Positions 16,922-27,703 are shown, numbered from the stretch's first letter. The stretch is 64,000 nt of DNA from Basidiobolus meristosporus CBS 931.73 (GCA_002104905.1 MCFE01000182.1:1-64000); one strand, 5' to 3'. Numbers and translations are program-made. Notes: generated from the sequence alone by a model not told the origin.

Positions 16922-19885
16922 CTAGGATCTCCAGCCCATCCTCTTCTCGTATTCCATCTCTTCCTGGTGGGTCAACTTATCTACACCTTGCCATACTGAA
17001 CTTTGTCTTAGCTTATACCGGCTGGACTTACGGCCGAACAGCTCCTCCATGTTGACCGCTGGGATCTTGCCGAATATCGCCTCCGGATTGATTTTCGATT
17101 GCTCCATGAGGGCGCGCTTGAGATTTGGGCTTTGTGCCCATTCAGGGACATCAGGTTTGTCGTCCTCGTTGTCCGACTCATCGCTAGGGATCTCGGGTAG
17201 CTGGATCTTGCCGTTCTGTTCGACGGCGATGCTCTCGAATGTGGTGGTCACCACGCTCTTCAGCTTCTTCTCGGGGGTCAGTGGGTCCAGGAATTTGTCC
17301 AGCCCATCCAGTTCGTTGTAGTTCTGAGTTGCGCTTTCTGGATCGGATTCCATATCGTCCTCTTCCCTTTCAGGAATAATGGATTCTGCCATCTTGGTAG
17401 GGCGCTTGGGTGCTCCTGCATTGGTTGGGATTTTTGGAAGTGGTTTACCCGCGGCGCTGACAACCTGTTTCTTGCTGGTGGTGGCAGAAACCGCCGTGCT
17501 CTTGGCCTGTGCCAGCTTTTTGAATACCGAAAGTTTTCCTTTCTCGGGCGCGGCTGCAGTGGCGACCTTGGGTTTGGGTTCTGATTGGGTGGTGGATGCT
17601 GCCGTTTCCTTGGTCTTGCTACGAAGAGTACGCTTGGGCGGCTGGGGAAGTGGTTTGGGCTCATGAGCTTTGAGAACCTTACGTTTCGCCTCCATCTCCT
17701 TGGCTTTAGCTGCTCTCTTTTCTTCCTGCTCTTGCTGCTTGCGCGCAGCAGCAGCAGCAGCGGCCAAGGATTTGATGATTGGCTTTCCTTTAGTGCTTTT
17801 GGCCTTCAGTAATCGCTTGGGCTGCTCTTCCTCCGCCTCTTGTTGAGCTTGGGGTTCGGGCGTGGATTCGGGAATGGCTTCCAATTCCTCCTGCTCCATA
17901 TCGTCCTCATTCTCAACTTCATCCTCCTCCTCTGGAGCCACTTCTTGTTGCTCAAGCATCTTGAGTCGCTGCTCTTCTTGCAGCTGCTTGAATGTCAAGT
18001 TCTCCACTGGTGAATCGGACATGGATTCATCGAAGTTCGGTTCTTCGTCATGCACTTGCTCATCTTCAACCCCAACCACATCTTCGTCATCGTCATCACC
18101 TAATGATTCTTGGATCTTCTTCAAATCACTCATGATTTGCATGAACGATTCGTCACCATCATCAATCATGCTGAATTCGCCAACATTGTTCAACAGTTTG
18201 TTCTTCAAGAAGGGCGACTTCATGACGGCGCTCATGGGCTTCGTTGTAGGTTCTTGGAAAGATGGGGAGCTGGGATGGTCCAGGTTATCTTCATGATCCT
18301 CCATTTCCTCGGGTAAAGGACTTTCATTGAGCATCTTTGGCTCGTGAACATCTTCAAAGGCGGCTACATTCTCGGATTCTAATTTCATCGGCACATCCTG
18401 CTGTTCTTCTTCGTCTTGGATTGGAGCTTGGTCCACAGCCAGTTGCTCATCAGAGCGCGTTTCGAGATTAGTACGAGATGCCTCGAAGGACATATTCTTG
18501 ATCTCCTCGACACTTTCACGGCCCAATATTTGCTCGGCCAGGATAACGGCTTCTTCAGGCAATATGGGTTCGTCCTCCTTTACGGAGAATTGTGTGCTCT
18601 CAAGCAGTGAGCTGAGTTCATCACGAAGCATGGAGATTTCCTTTTTGTCGAGACTCAACGACTTGCTAGATCTAGAAGAGTTGGAGCGGAGTGATTGAAG
18701 TGCTTGCTTCAACTTCTCACTTCCTGTGCTAAAGATGGCCTTCAATCGATCTTCTTGAGAAACAGGGTTGGCATTTGGAGAGTCCTCTTCGTTGGATTGC
18801 TTGAGCAGTAGTCCAGGGGAGCCCATATCAGATCTCGAAGTGTTCTTGGATGGTGGAGATACGCTGTGTGCCGAGGTGGGATATTGGTCCTTGTGTGGAC
18901 CTGATGGTTTGTCGATGGTCATGGGGTCAGACATTGCAGGTTCTTGGATCAATGGCTCAACCACTGATGTTTCTTCCAACTCCACCTCCATCTGAACCGG
19001 CCCAGCTGAGTGTGATTCCTCCATTTCCGACATGCTTTCCGGCATGTCTTTCATTTCAGCAAGCTTGATTCTCTTGGTGCCAACCGCACTGAAATCAAAC
19101 GATTCCTCGTCAGTTGGATAGCGTTTTTCGGCAGTGGGGGTGGGGTTGCTGTCGATCAAGGATTCAATATCAGAGTCATCCGAGACCGGGTGTCTATTGA
19201 CGGCTGGGGTGCTGGTGATAATTCCTTGGGCTGAAAGGCTGTCAAAGCTCTCATCTTCAGACGGATATTCGGAGATTTCTTCAATGTTTGATTGCTCCAC
19301 CCCCTTGGATTTCATGGAGGAGAGAGTGGGGAATTGGATGGCTGGTGCCTTTGGAGGGGACTCTTCTCTGGATGTATTGTACTTGCCTGTCTCCTCCTGT
19401 TCCGAGTGATCGCTCTCATGGCTGTCATCAAATGGATTTGAAATGGGGCCCTCATTGCCAGGGATAGCTGGCTGATCGCTGACAGATTGTCTGGGTTTAG
19501 GCACCACCACCTCGATCTTTGAGGCTTCGGCAAGAGTGCGGACATCTGGCTGTTCACTGGAGTCTCCACTGGGTTTCGGATTGGAGCCCAACGACTCTTC
19601 AGGGATGGGAGGATTCTCGAAAAGTCCCTTGATCTGTGTTCTCGGATTCTGGCCTCTTCTTCTTCTGGCGGAGGGGGTCTTCAGCACTCGGGTGACAACC
19701 GGCTCTTGCTGCTTGTTTGTGATATTGTTGTAATAGTCCTTCAACCAATCCATATTCTCCTGGAAGGCTTGGTCGAACTCGTCGATTTTCTCCTGGTAAA
19801 GGGTGTGAAATTTACGTCTCTCCTGCTCCACCCACTCCGCAGCGTCTCGAGTGCTCGAGAACGGTAATTTCTGTGGATCCTCCAT
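16922..19885 (-). CDS. INCENP: INCENP/Sli15/Pic1-like chromosomal passenger scaffold
   Basis: A 987-residue single-exon protein. The C-terminus carries an IN-box: PEWAQSPNLKRALMEQ, then INPEAIFGKI, MEELF and RQSSVWQ, the Aurora-kinase binding and activation segment with its Ser-Ser phosphosite. The N-terminal ~50 residues (STRDAAEWVEQERRKFHTLY, then a predicted helix) match the place of the CEN box that binds survivin and borealin. Between them is a long acidic, Ser-rich disordered region and a charged KR/E-rich helix around residues 690-770 (EEKRAAKAKEMEAKRK), the single-alpha-helix zone. It would position Aurora kinase at centromeres and the spindle midzone. The ATG at 19885 (MEDPQKLPFSS) is preferred over a more distal ATG at 19954 that adds 23 atypical residues. 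Confidence 0.85.
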   Translation of the reverse strand: MEDPQKLPFSSTRDAAEWVEQERRKFHTLYQEKIDEFDQAFQENMDWLKDYYNNITNKQQEPVVTRVLKTPSARRRRGQNPRTQIKGLFENPPIPEESLGSNPKPSGDSSEQPDVRTLAEASKIEVVVPKPRQSVSDQPAIPGNEGPISNPFDDSHESDHSEQEETGKYNTSREESPPKAPAIQFPTLSSMKSKGVEQSNIEEISEYPSEDESFDSLSAQGIITSTPAVNRHPVSDDSDIESLIDSNPTPTAEKRYPTDEESFDFSAVGTKRIKLAEMKDMPESMSEMEESHSAGPVQMEVELEETSVVEPLIQEPAMSDPMTIDKPSGPHKDQYPTSAHSVSPPSKNTSRSDMGSPGLLLKQSNEEDSPNANPVSQEDRLKAIFSTGSEKLKQALQSLRSNSSRSSKSLSLDKKEISMLRDELSSLLESTQFSVKEDEPILPEEAVILAEQILGRESVEEIKNMSFEASRTNLETRSDEQLAVDQAPIQDEEEQQDVPMKLESENVAAFEDVHEPKMLNESPLPEEMEDHEDNLDHPSSPSFQEPTTKPMSAVMKSPFLKNKLLNNVGEFSMIDDGDESFMQIMSDLKKIQESLGDDDDEDVVGVEDEQVHDEEPNFDESMSDSPVENLTFKQLQEEQRLKMLEQQEVAPEEEDEVENEDDMEQEELEAIPESTPEPQAQQEAEEEQPKRLLKAKSTKGKPIIKSLAAAAAAARKQQEQEEKRAAKAKEMEAKRKVLKAHEPKPLPQPPKRTLRSKTKETAASTTQSEPKPKVATAAAPEKGKLSVFKKLAQAKSTAVSATTSKKQVVSAAGKPLPKIPTNAGAPKRPTKMAESIIPEREEDDMESDPESATQNYNELDGLDKFLDPLTPEKKLKSVVTTTFESIAVEQNGKIQLPEIPSDESDNEDDKPDVPEWAQSPNLKRALMEQSKINPEAIFGKIPAVNMEELFGRKSSRYKLRQSSVWQGVDKLTHQEEMEYEKRMGWRS

Positions 19886-20266
19886 TGTGAAAAACAAAAA
19901 TAAAGTTGTTGCTAAACGGTGGTTTCCAAAGTGAACAAAAGACAGAGGAGTCAAGAGCTAGAAAGAAACCGAACAGTTGATTTGAACAGAAGGCGGTAAA
20001 GGTGAGTAGGGACCGGCAGAAACTCCAGTAACGATGACTGTTCAATGCAGGTAAAAGACGAAGTAAAGGGAATGTTTAGGGATTCCAGCTGAAATGAGGA
20101 TTCCCACCCTACCCGATTTACCACTCCAACCAATGATCTGAATTTGCTGGAAGATAACAACAAACAACGCACCATTGTTTATTTTTGAGTTGGGGTTGCG
20201 GTGGGTGTCCCTGATTGGGATTCGAGCATGTTTAAAAGGATGATTAAATATATACAATATTCTGGC
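19886..20266. other. Intergenic between INCENP and PRM10-like genes
   Basis: Promoter region of the INCENP-like gene; no clear TATA box and no other feature seen. Confidence 0.5.
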
Positions 20267-21925
20267 TCAGAAGGCCAGAAGAGCGGTTCTACGCTTGCCG
20301 GTCGGATAAATCAGCAATGTTGCCATGAATAATCCAACAGCAATACTTAGTGGCATGATAACCATCTCAAACGCCAGGGTGGACCCTTTCCCGGCATGCA
20401 GGAGTGCATCATAAACCCCGCGGACACCTAGGGCACCCGGAACCAATATCATCACTGCGGACATGGTCGCTGCAAAACTGGATCGATGAGTGATACGAGA
20501 GTAGAGGTTCCCTACCAACCCGAGTGTGAATGCAGACAATGCAGCAGAGGTGGTTTCGTCATAGCGCCTGGAGGTGTAAAATGAGGCAGCAAACCCAACT
20601 GCACCCAAGAATATCATAAGTGGCCATTGGCGTGGATGAGATTGCAGATTGATGTTGTAACTGACGCTAAGCAGCGGCAATAGTAGGAAGTACCATCGGG
20701 GGTCTATTGGATGGCAATTTGACGTATCCACCGGTCCCTTGAAATCATTCATGTTACGCCAGAGCTGCGACCCAAACGTCAATCCAAATCCAAACATGAA
20801 CGAAAGCACCAACGCATAGCCCATCCGAATCACTCCGGAGTTGATGTTTCTGGATGCCAACTCCATCACCGACGTGGCAAACACCAGTCCAGGCAGCAGA
20901 TTGTACACCGAAGAAAGGACCACGGAGGTGTAGCAGATATACCGATGAAGTCCGGTCGCCAGAAACGAGCATATTACTGCGGCGGTGACCTCAAACACTG
21001 TGGAGTAATTAAAGATTCTTCGAGCAAGTTGCTGCAAACTACCAACAACCAGTCCCAACAAGCCACTTACTAAACCATCCACCCAGCCTCCCCCAAAGGC
21101 CAACGGACATATCAGGAATGAAGATACGCTGTATATGACAATATCAACCCACCACGGATACAGTGCTGGTGATTCCAGCAATACCTCGATCTCATCGTAC
21201 GCATCCTCAACGTCCATCTGGCCATAGATTACTTGCTTGGAGATATCATTGACTCTATCTAATTTGTACATATCAAAGCTAGGGTCGGCCTTGATGATAT
21301 GCGTTTCACTAGTATGCGTATCTTCGTCACCAAAGGAGATCAGTATCAGCCCGGGTAAGAATGCAAAGGATGCAGTGACCCCGAGTGCGACGGAGGCTCG
21401 ATTCATGTTATTCTCAAGGCGATGAGTAGGCGCTCCGAAAAGCACCATCGCTTTTGATAAAAGAATGAAATAGTCCTGATGGAGTAGCGCTTCAGCTATG
21501 TTAGAGATGGTTGAACGGCGCTCGAGAAAGCGGGTAACCTCCTCCTCGTTAGTTTGCCCCGCCTTGCTTGTATCATGCATGGTGGAGTTGATCGAGCCTC
21601 CGTCGGAGGATTGCAGCATAGCGTTGGCATTCTGAAGTTTCAACAGGCTAGCAAGTATACCGCTGCTAGCTGGGGAGGTTCCTAGGGCAAACCGATCAAC
21701 AAGATTTTCTGCGACTTGGTTACGACTCTCCATTGTTCTGCTTCTGGTAAGGGGCAGAATGGGAGAGGAAGGTATCTCAAAAGAAACATGTCGAGTGCGT
21801 GGTGCAAAGGGTTGTCCTATGACAAAAGGCTCTGAACCGTGCTGCTCACCAGGGGTTGTGTAACGACGAGAAGGCTTCCCATTGAGCAAAGGAGTATTGG
21901 AACCCTCTGGATTTCTCCGATCCAT
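20267..21925 (-). CDS. PRM10: Prm10-like ThrE/DUF1212 membrane protein
   Basis: A 552-residue single-exon protein. Residues 1-130 are hydrophilic; then comes a cytosolic helical segment containing HRLENNMNRASVALGVTASF, characteristic of the ThrE (DUF1212) family, followed by ten or so membrane segments in two blocks (ThrE then ThrE_2-type), with LVPGALGVRGVYD near the C-terminus as in the second block. Yeast Prm10 is the named relative; bacterial ThrE exports threonine, but the fungal substrate is not established. Length fits the fungal family only approximately, as the N-terminus is short. Start at ATG 21925 (MDRRNPEGS). Confidence 0.8.
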   Translation of the reverse strand: MDRRNPEGSNTPLLNGKPSRRYTTPGEQHGSEPFVIGQPFAPRTRHVSFEIPSSPILPLTRSRTMESRNQVAENLVDRFALGTSPASSGILASLLKLQNANAMLQSSDGGSINSTMHDTSKAGQTNEEEVTRFLERRSTISNIAEALLHQDYFILLSKAMVLFGAPTHRLENNMNRASVALGVTASFAFLPGLILISFGDEDTHTSETHIIKADPSFDMYKLDRVNDISKQVIYGQMDVEDAYDEIEVLLESPALYPWWVDIVIYSVSSFLICPLAFGGGWVDGLVSGLLGLVVGSLQQLARRIFNYSTVFEVTAAVICSFLATGLHRYICYTSVVLSSVYNLLPGLVFATSVMELASRNINSGVIRMGYALVLSFMFGFGLTFGSQLWRNMNDFKGPVDTSNCHPIDPRWYFLLLPLLSVSYNINLQSHPRQWPLMIFLGAVGFAASFYTSRRYDETTSAALSAFTLGLVGNLYSRITHRSSFAATMSAVMILVPGALGVRGVYDALLHAGKGSTLAFEMVIMPLSIAVGLFMATLLIYPTGKRRTALLAF

Positions 21926-22279
21926 AGACAGCTGGGCTACTCTAAGATTACAAGAATTACTCGGTGTATTGAAGATTCTCAAACTTGGTCTGCTGAAAGA
22001 GTGAGGAAGACACGGGTATTTAACATTCGGTCAGGACATAAAAAGCACCGTTGAGCATATAGAAAAATTGAGGTCCCTCACTGAAATCGAAACCAGTCAT
22101 TCAGCTAAGAAACTAATAAAGATTATGCAGGTGTATAATTAATGATAAGGCATACTCCACCATCATTGGCTTGAGTTTACACGCTGCCGATTTACCATAT
22201 GATTGACATGAACATTTCTTTATTCTCGAAAGCAGGAAGCCTTCGACAGTTAGTGTACAGGAGCTACGTGAGTTTAGCT
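21926..22279. other. Intergenic upstream of PRM10-like gene
   Basis: Holds the promoter of the PRM10-like gene and the 3' end of the oxidoreductase gene; nothing else seen. Confidence 0.5.
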
Positions 22280-23444
22280 CTATTGAAACAGAACCGCTGC
22301 CCTCTTCTCGTTGCTGATCCGTGCTAGCTCTATCGCCCTGATGCTCAACAATGCCTCCTCTGGCTTGACAATCAATTTACTATGGTCACCAGATCGAATG
22401 GTCTCCGCTACATTTTCGAAGAAACCAGTGTAATTTCCTGGGAGAGTTGGAACTCTGGCTACGTTCAATGAACCGTCAGTCCCGGCTGTGGTTAATTTTC
22501 CCCAAAGAGACTCATCCTCCGTCCCCCAGGTGCCAGCTGGGACATTGGCAGGGTTCTTACCAGCTCTGAGAGCATCCTCCTGTGGGTCAAGCCCGTACTT
22601 CAGGAATGATCCCTCAGTGCCATGGATCGTGAAATGAGGACCTACGGAGGAATGTTGTCAGTAACTCGTTCGCCAATATACATTAACGCTATATTTACCC
22701 TTGTCGGCCACAAGCATTCCAGCCTTCAAAATAACTCGAAGGCCATCCTCATAATCAAGGCGTAACTCGAAGTAATCATCGGTATTTCCCAAACGTCTTT
22801 GGTTTCTGATATCAGCCGATAGGTACTTGGGCTTTCCAAACAATACAAATGCTTGGTCGAAGAGGTGCGGTGCCAGATCAAACAGCACCCCGCTGCCGGG
22901 CTGATCTTCTTCACGCCAAGCGTTTCCCTTGAGCTTGTTGCGGAATCTGCTCGTTCAGTAGACATTAGTACAGACCGTGGTATCGATTTAGCGTGCGGAC
23001 AAGTTACCTGTCAAAGTGTGATTCGTAGTCGACCACCCTTCCGAGCTTCTTTTCGTCAAGGAGCTTCTGGATAGTCAAGAAATCCCCATCCCAGCGTCTG
23101 TTTTGGAACACCGAGAGAACCAAGTTCTTTTCCTTGGCCAAGGCGATCAGTTTCTCACCCTCACTGCTAGTGACCGTGAAGGGCTTCTCGACAATCACAT
23201 GCTTCCCGCGATTCAAAGCGGCCTCGGCGTACGGGTAATGGTGTGTGTTAGGAGAAGTAATGATAACCAAATCCAGGTCGTGGCTGAAGAAATCGTCCTG
23301 GTTGTTGTACACTTGGACCTCAGGGAAGGCATCAAGCTTTCCAGCCTGGCGTCTTAGAACGGCGACGAATTCGAAGGAAGAACTGGTGGTGATGAAGGGG
23401 ATATGGAATGCGGTTGCTGACAAGCCGAATCCAATCACTCCCAC
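22280..23444 (-). CDS. Gfo/Idh/MocA family oxidoreductase (3 exons)
   Basis: Exons, in transcription order, 23444-23008, 22946-22699 and 22641-22280 join to 1047 nt (348 codons to the stop); introns are 61 and 57 bp. The N-terminus VGVIGFGLSATAFHIPFI is the NAD(P)-binding Rossmann motif; EKPFTVTSSEG is the conserved catalytic-domain Lys motif of the family. The substrate is unknown; the family acts on sugars, inositols and related polyols. The start is unresolved: the frame opens at a GTG (23444), and the well-placed ATG at 23469 (context AACAAAAATGTC) is one base out of frame. See findings. Confidence 0.75.
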
Positions 23445-23469
23445 TTCTCAATACAGTAGATTTTGACAT

Positions 23470-23711
23470 TTTTGTTGTACGAACCGAGTGCGCACTTGGA
23501 GTATTTATTCAGATGATGATCGCCCTGGTTTTCCGTACTTATCGGAACATCAATGCTTAGTAATCGTCCAGACCAATGGAATGGCTGATACGCGAATGTC
23601 TAACAGAGATTACCAAGAAGAATTTTTCAAAGGGGCCACAGTGACAGCATTTATTGCATGTTATTTATATACATCAAGGATCTTTCCAATAATGGTAGCA
23701 AGGCGCCTGCT
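23470..23711. promoter_or_regulatory. Oxidoreductase promoter / RNR2 3' region
   Basis: AATAAATA-type element on the minus strand ~40 bp above the ATG at 23469 may serve as TATA box. Downstream end of the RNR2 gene lies at 23712. Confidence 0.3.
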
Positions 23712-24803
23712 TCAGAAATCGGCATCAAGGGTGAACCCAGCGTCATCGGGCTTCTGTGAGCTCATGACCCCGGATTTCTGGTAGTCAGACACCCTCTTCT
23801 CGAAGAAGTTGGTCTTGCCTTGAAGGGAAATAAGATCCATAAAGTCGAAGGGATTCTCAGAGTTATATACCTTGGGGCATCCCAGTGCCACCAACAACCT
23901 ATCAGCAACGAACTCAATATACTGTGACATAAGCTTGGCATTCATACCAATCAGGCCAACTGGTAAGGCATCCGTAAGAAACTCCTGCTCGATCAGCACC
24001 GCCTCAGTGATGATGGAGGTGACCGTGCTGACGCTGGGCCTCTTACGTAGCAAGCTGAAAAGCAAGCACGCGAAATCCGTATGAAGTCCCTCGTCACGGG
24101 AGATCAGCTCATTGGAGAATGTGAGACCGGGCATGAGCCCGCGCTTCTTGAGCCAGAAAATAGACGCAAAGGAGCCCGAGAAAAAGATTCCTTCCACGGC
24201 AGCAAATGCCACCAGGCGAGTGGCGAATGTTGATTCGGTGTCCGAAATCCACTTTAGCGCCCAATCGGCCTTCTTCTTGATACACGGGATGGTGTCGATT
24301 GCATTGAACAATTTGTTTCGTTCGTCCGTGTCACGGATGTATGTATCGATCAGTAGAGAATACGTCTCCGAGTGGATGTTCTCAATCATTACTTGAAAAC
24401 CGTAGAAGAAGCGTGCTTCCGGGATCTGCACCTCATTACTGAATCTCTCTACCAGATTCTCGTTGACGATTCCATCTGAGGCAGCAAAGAACGCCAGCAC
24501 GTGGGAAATGAAGTGGCGCTCTCCATCGTTGAGCTTTTCCCAATCATTCATGTCTTTGGAGAGGTCAACTTCCTCCGCAGTCCAGATGGATGCTTCGGCT
24601 TTCTTGTACATTTGCCACACATCGTGATATTTAATGGGGAACAGGACGAATCTTCTAGGGTTTGGTTTCAATAGCGGCTCGACTTCGTCCGTGTCTTCGG
24701 CTATTTCAGCCGCCTCAAGATTCTTTGCTTTGGACTTCACGTCTTCCACGCTGGGCTCACTGGTATGGGTAGCGGAGTTTTCGGTGCTTTTAGACGAAGG
24801 CAT
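23712..24803 (-). CDS. RNR2: Ribonucleotide reductase small subunit (R2)
   Basis: A 363-residue class Ia R2 protein that houses the di-iron/tyrosyl radical cofactor and reduces ribonucleotides with the R1 subunit. All metal ligands are present with this start: Asp80 (EEVDLSKD), Glu141 and His144 (ENIHSE), Glu204 (AAVEG), Glu238 and His241 (RDEGLH); the radical Tyr is Y148. The last seven residues FTLDADF are the R1-binding tail. The frame is open for another 102 codons upstream, with ATGs at 24866 and 25109, but a TATA box at 24872-24878 makes ATG 24803 ([10 protein letters not shown]) the best start. Transcribed divergently from the small secreted protein at 25498. Confidence 0.92.
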   Translation of the reverse strand: MPSSKSTENSATHTSEPSVEDVKSKAKNLEAAEIAEDTDEVEPLLKPNPRRFVLFPIKYHDVWQMYKKAEASIWTAEEVDLSKDMNDWEKLNDGERHFISHVLAFFAASDGIVNENLVERFSNEVQIPEARFFYGFQVMIENIHSETYSLLIDTYIRDTDERNKLFNAIDTIPCIKKKADWALKWISDTESTFATRLVAFAAVEGIFFSGSFASIFWLKKRGLMPGLTFSNELISRDEGLHTDFACLLFSLLRKRPSVSTVTSIITEAVLIEQEFLTDALPVGLIGMNAKLMSQYIEFVADRLLVALGCPKVYNSENPFDFMDLISLQGKTNFFEKRVSDYQKSGVMSSQKPDDAGFTLDADF

Positions 24804-24871
24804 GTTTACTGCAAACGGTGATGAGGGTAACGGGTCAAGTGAAGTTGAAGAACTAGGTGTATGCATGACAA

Positions 24872-24878
24872 CTTTATA
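24872..24878 (-). promoter_or_regulatory. TATA box of RNR2
   Basis: TATAAAG on the minus strand, 69 bp above the ATG at 24803 but only 6 bp above the alternative ATG at 24866, which argues for the downstream start. Confidence 0.45.
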
Positions 24879-25439
24879 TGTCAACTCTTCGAGGATAATC
24901 GATACTTTTTTGGGTACTTTACCCTTGAAAGTAGTCACAACAGGAATGGATCTGCTGCTAAAATATCCAGTTGTGGGGGTAAATCCGATGGTTATCTTCA
25001 AAACAATCGAATTGCTGCGGCAGCCAGGGGGGAATGGAATAAACAAATGCTGTTCTTGTTTACATCGCAACCAACCAGATTGCACCGGGATTGAGAAAAG
25101 GTTGATCAAGATGTTACGGGTCTCGAGAGCTCACTAGAGTATACCTAAAGTGTGGCTATTTTTCCGAACTCGTGTTAGTAAGCTTGGGTCACGGTATATA
25201 AACATAGAGTTCTGATTGTTCGGATACGGCAGGAACCATGGATTTTGGCTATAATTAGCGTGTATGAGGAAGAAAGGTTGGAGAGGCATGAGCTGAGTGG
25301 CAGTCATATGGTATTTAGGATGTGTGATCAGCAGTGACAAATGAGCGTGCATGGCATATGTATTGATACATCGTCCCCACCCTTGGATGATATTACCCAC
25401 AGGTGTTCACGCTTATCACTGCTCTTCGGGTTAATTTGC
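24879..25439. other. Divergent promoter region
   Basis: Lies between RNR2 (-) and the small secreted protein gene (+). Open frame continues upstream of RNR2 without protein-family support. No MluI-type ACGCGT box was noticed. Confidence 0.4.
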
Positions 25440-25447
25440 TATAAAAG
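25440..25447 (+). promoter_or_regulatory. TATA box of small secreted protein gene
   Basis: TATAAAAG, 58 bp upstream of the ATG at 25498. Confidence 0.5.
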
Positions 25448-25497
25448 TTATGAGATGGCCGTGTTCGAGCTCAACATCAGCGCTAAATCCACACAAC

Positions 25498-25674
25498 ATG
25501 CATTCCAAATTAATCATCCTCACTCTGGGCTTATTCGTTGCCACTTCTTTCGCGCGTCCCTTACTGTCCATATCCCAAGGGGGTACGGACAAGCACAAGG
25601 TCGACAACTTCAAATATATCCTGGACCCCTTGGACTATCTGGCCATATGCATGAGAGCGGGCTCGCGTTGTTAA
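25498..25674 (+). CDS. Small secreted protein (58 aa)
   Basis: A 58-residue ORF with a good signal peptide, MHSKLIILTLGLFVATSFA, and a mature part of about 39 residues that starts RPLLSISQGG and ends AICMRAGSRC, with two cysteines near the C-terminus. A TATA box precedes it at the spacing seen for other genes here. The in-frame ATG 48 bp further up would put a hydrophilic extension before the signal peptide and lies only 5 bp from the TATA box, so it is not the start. Family unknown; it could be an effector-like or signalling peptide. Confidence 0.5.
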   Translation: MHSKLIILTLGLFVATSFARPLLSISQGGTDKHKVDNFKYILDPLDYLAICMRAGSRC

Positions 25675-25991
25675 CCACCAACATTTCCTTGCCCCTCTTG
25701 AGCCTGTACTATATGTGCGCCCCAAATGTACCTCATATCAGATAAATTTCTATATCAGCATTAAACCATGCAATTTAACACCATTGGGCGGAGACTTACG
25801 CAGGTTTAACTCTAATTTTAACCAACAAGATATCCGTATGCTATCATCCAATCCTGTGGTTATGATGTTTGTTTTGTTTGGGATTCTTATACCAATCTCA
25901 TCAACAAGCCCACCAGTCGACGATTTGGTCCAAGAAATCTTTTCTCTGACAGAGCACCCCTTAGTCGAGTGAACGATACGTCGAATAGAAC

Positions 25992-27703
25992 ATGACTGCT
26001 GATCTCGAAAGACCTGCGAAGCGTTCACGAACCAGCTCTCCAACCTCGATAAGTGGTATCGAGAGCGATGAGGATTTTACCGAGTCCATAAGTTCGGTGA
26101 AATCTGAAGAGGCTGAGGAGACCCCGGTCAACGCAGACACGGTGCCAAAGGTCTTGACCAAAGACCAACAACAGGAAAAGATCTTCAAAAACCTCAGGCT
26201 TCGCCGCATTGTGAAGGAGAACCATGGTCGGGAAATCAACCAAGTGTCGTTCCATCTCAACGCCAAAAATTATACCGCGCCCTTCGGTGTGGACCTGAAC
26301 AAGACGTTCGACAAGCGCGGCGCTGTGGAGCGTGACGACGGAGATAGCAGTAACATACTCGCCTCGGTTGGAGATACCCAAGCGAATATCTATGACAATG
26401 AGCATTGTGGTGACCACTTGGATATCATGTCCCATTTCCTCCTGAGCGAGGATCGAAATGGAAAAGCCACTGCCTCTCAGGTTCGTCCCAACTGCCGGCC
26501 TGGGTGTCGTCCATTTCGCGAAGAGAATACTTACCAACCGGTTCCTAGGAATTGTTCACTTGCTGCTGGCTACATCGGGACGATGACGCTTTGCTTGCCG
26601 TCGCCGGCCAAGATAGCCACATTCACATATTGAGCGTTGCTTGCTCAAAGGAGATCCGTAAACTTGAAGGACATACTGGTCAGTACGTTTCCCCATAGAA
26701 CCGACCACAAGCTAATCATTTGATTTAGGCGGGATTACCGATCTTCAAGTATCGCCCAGAGATGATCAGCATCTTCTTTCCGCATCAAAAGACGGGACCG
26801 TACGTTTGTGGCACGTAGATAGCGAGAAGTGCCTGTGTGTCTACAACGTCAAGGCCTCGGTTTTGGTATTGTAGCTTTATTTGGATCCACTGTGCAGTTC
26901 TCCTCGTGGTAACCTGCGCACATATGTTAGTGCTTCAGCCCAACCGGGTCCTCCTTCTTGACTGGCGGGTACAATGGGGACATACGCGAGTGGGCCATTC
27001 CGGATATGACCAACTCATCCGAGCCGCAGTACATCGACCAGGGCACACTCAAGATCTCCGGAAAGAAGATGCACGCTGGATGTATAGGTAAAGAGCCTCC
27101 CTATCTCTCGGCACCGCGCCATGTCGCTAAGCCAACACCATAGACTGCATGAGATACGTTGGAGCCAATATTCTTTCTAAATCCATCAACGGAAAGGCTG
27201 AACTGTGGAACCCTGACACCCTTGAGGTACGTGTACATCCAGCAGTGCAAGCACCGAATTCCAGCCTCACCGTTGGGATTCATTTGTAGGTTATAAAGAC
27301 GTTCCACATACGCAACAGTGCCCACAACCGATGCCGGTTTGATGTCAGGTTAGCCAAATCACTCAACCCCCTTGCCGCGGAATCTGCGCTAAGCCATATC
27401 CCTTTAGTATGGACAACAAATTCTTTTGCGTTGGCAGTAGCGTCGGTGCTGTTTACATCTACAATATCGAGAGCGGGAAATTGGTCACCGAGCTGCGCCA
27501 CAGAAGGTCCACCAAGGCTGTTAGATGCTGTGCTTTCTCGAGAGATTGCAGGTAAGGACTCCCGGTATGGCGTACGTGTCTTTGCAATCCTAACCGTTCG
27601 AACCAGAAACGTGGTGTGCGCCGGAGAAGATTCGTTTATATGGCGATATGACTACGTGGACGACGAAACCCTCAAAGAATGGGCCACCAAGAAGGCCAAC
27701 TAG
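25992..27703 (+). CDS. EED: Polycomb PRC2 subunit EED/ESC (WD40), 8 exons
   Basis: Exons 25992-26480, 26549-26678, 26729-26865, 26931-27087, 27144-27226, 27290-27348, 27408-27551 and 27607-27703 join to 1296 nt (431 aa); introns 50-68 bp. EED is the WD40 core of the complex that trimethylates histone H3 Lys27 and reads that mark. After ~70 disordered residues come blades that follow EED order: ELFTCCWLHRDDDALLAVAG, GHTGGITDLQVSPRDDQHLL with SASKDGTVRLWHV, FLTGGYNGDIREWAIPD, an insertion ending in CIDCMRYVGANILSKS (matching the EED YVDCVRWLGDLILSKS element), and finally VRCCAFSRDCRNVVCAGEDS with FIWRYD. Human EED is 441 aa. Intron 3 (GTATTG donor) is the least certain join. Confidence 0.85.

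Noticed and set aside
17049..19409. Many plus-strand ORFs of 60-144 codons
   Set aside because: Shadows of the INCENP-like gene; Ser-rich readings opposite its acidic codons.
24803..25109. 102-codon N-terminal extension of RNR2
   Set aside because: Unlike any R2 N-terminus, and the TATA box lies within it; probably untranslated promoter/leader.
25838..25972. 44-codon ORF with hydrophobic start (MLSSNPVVMMFVLFGILIPI)
   Set aside because: Only 20 bp before the EED start codon, no separate promoter or room for a 3' end; more likely 5' UTR/upstream ORF. Mentioned in a finding only.
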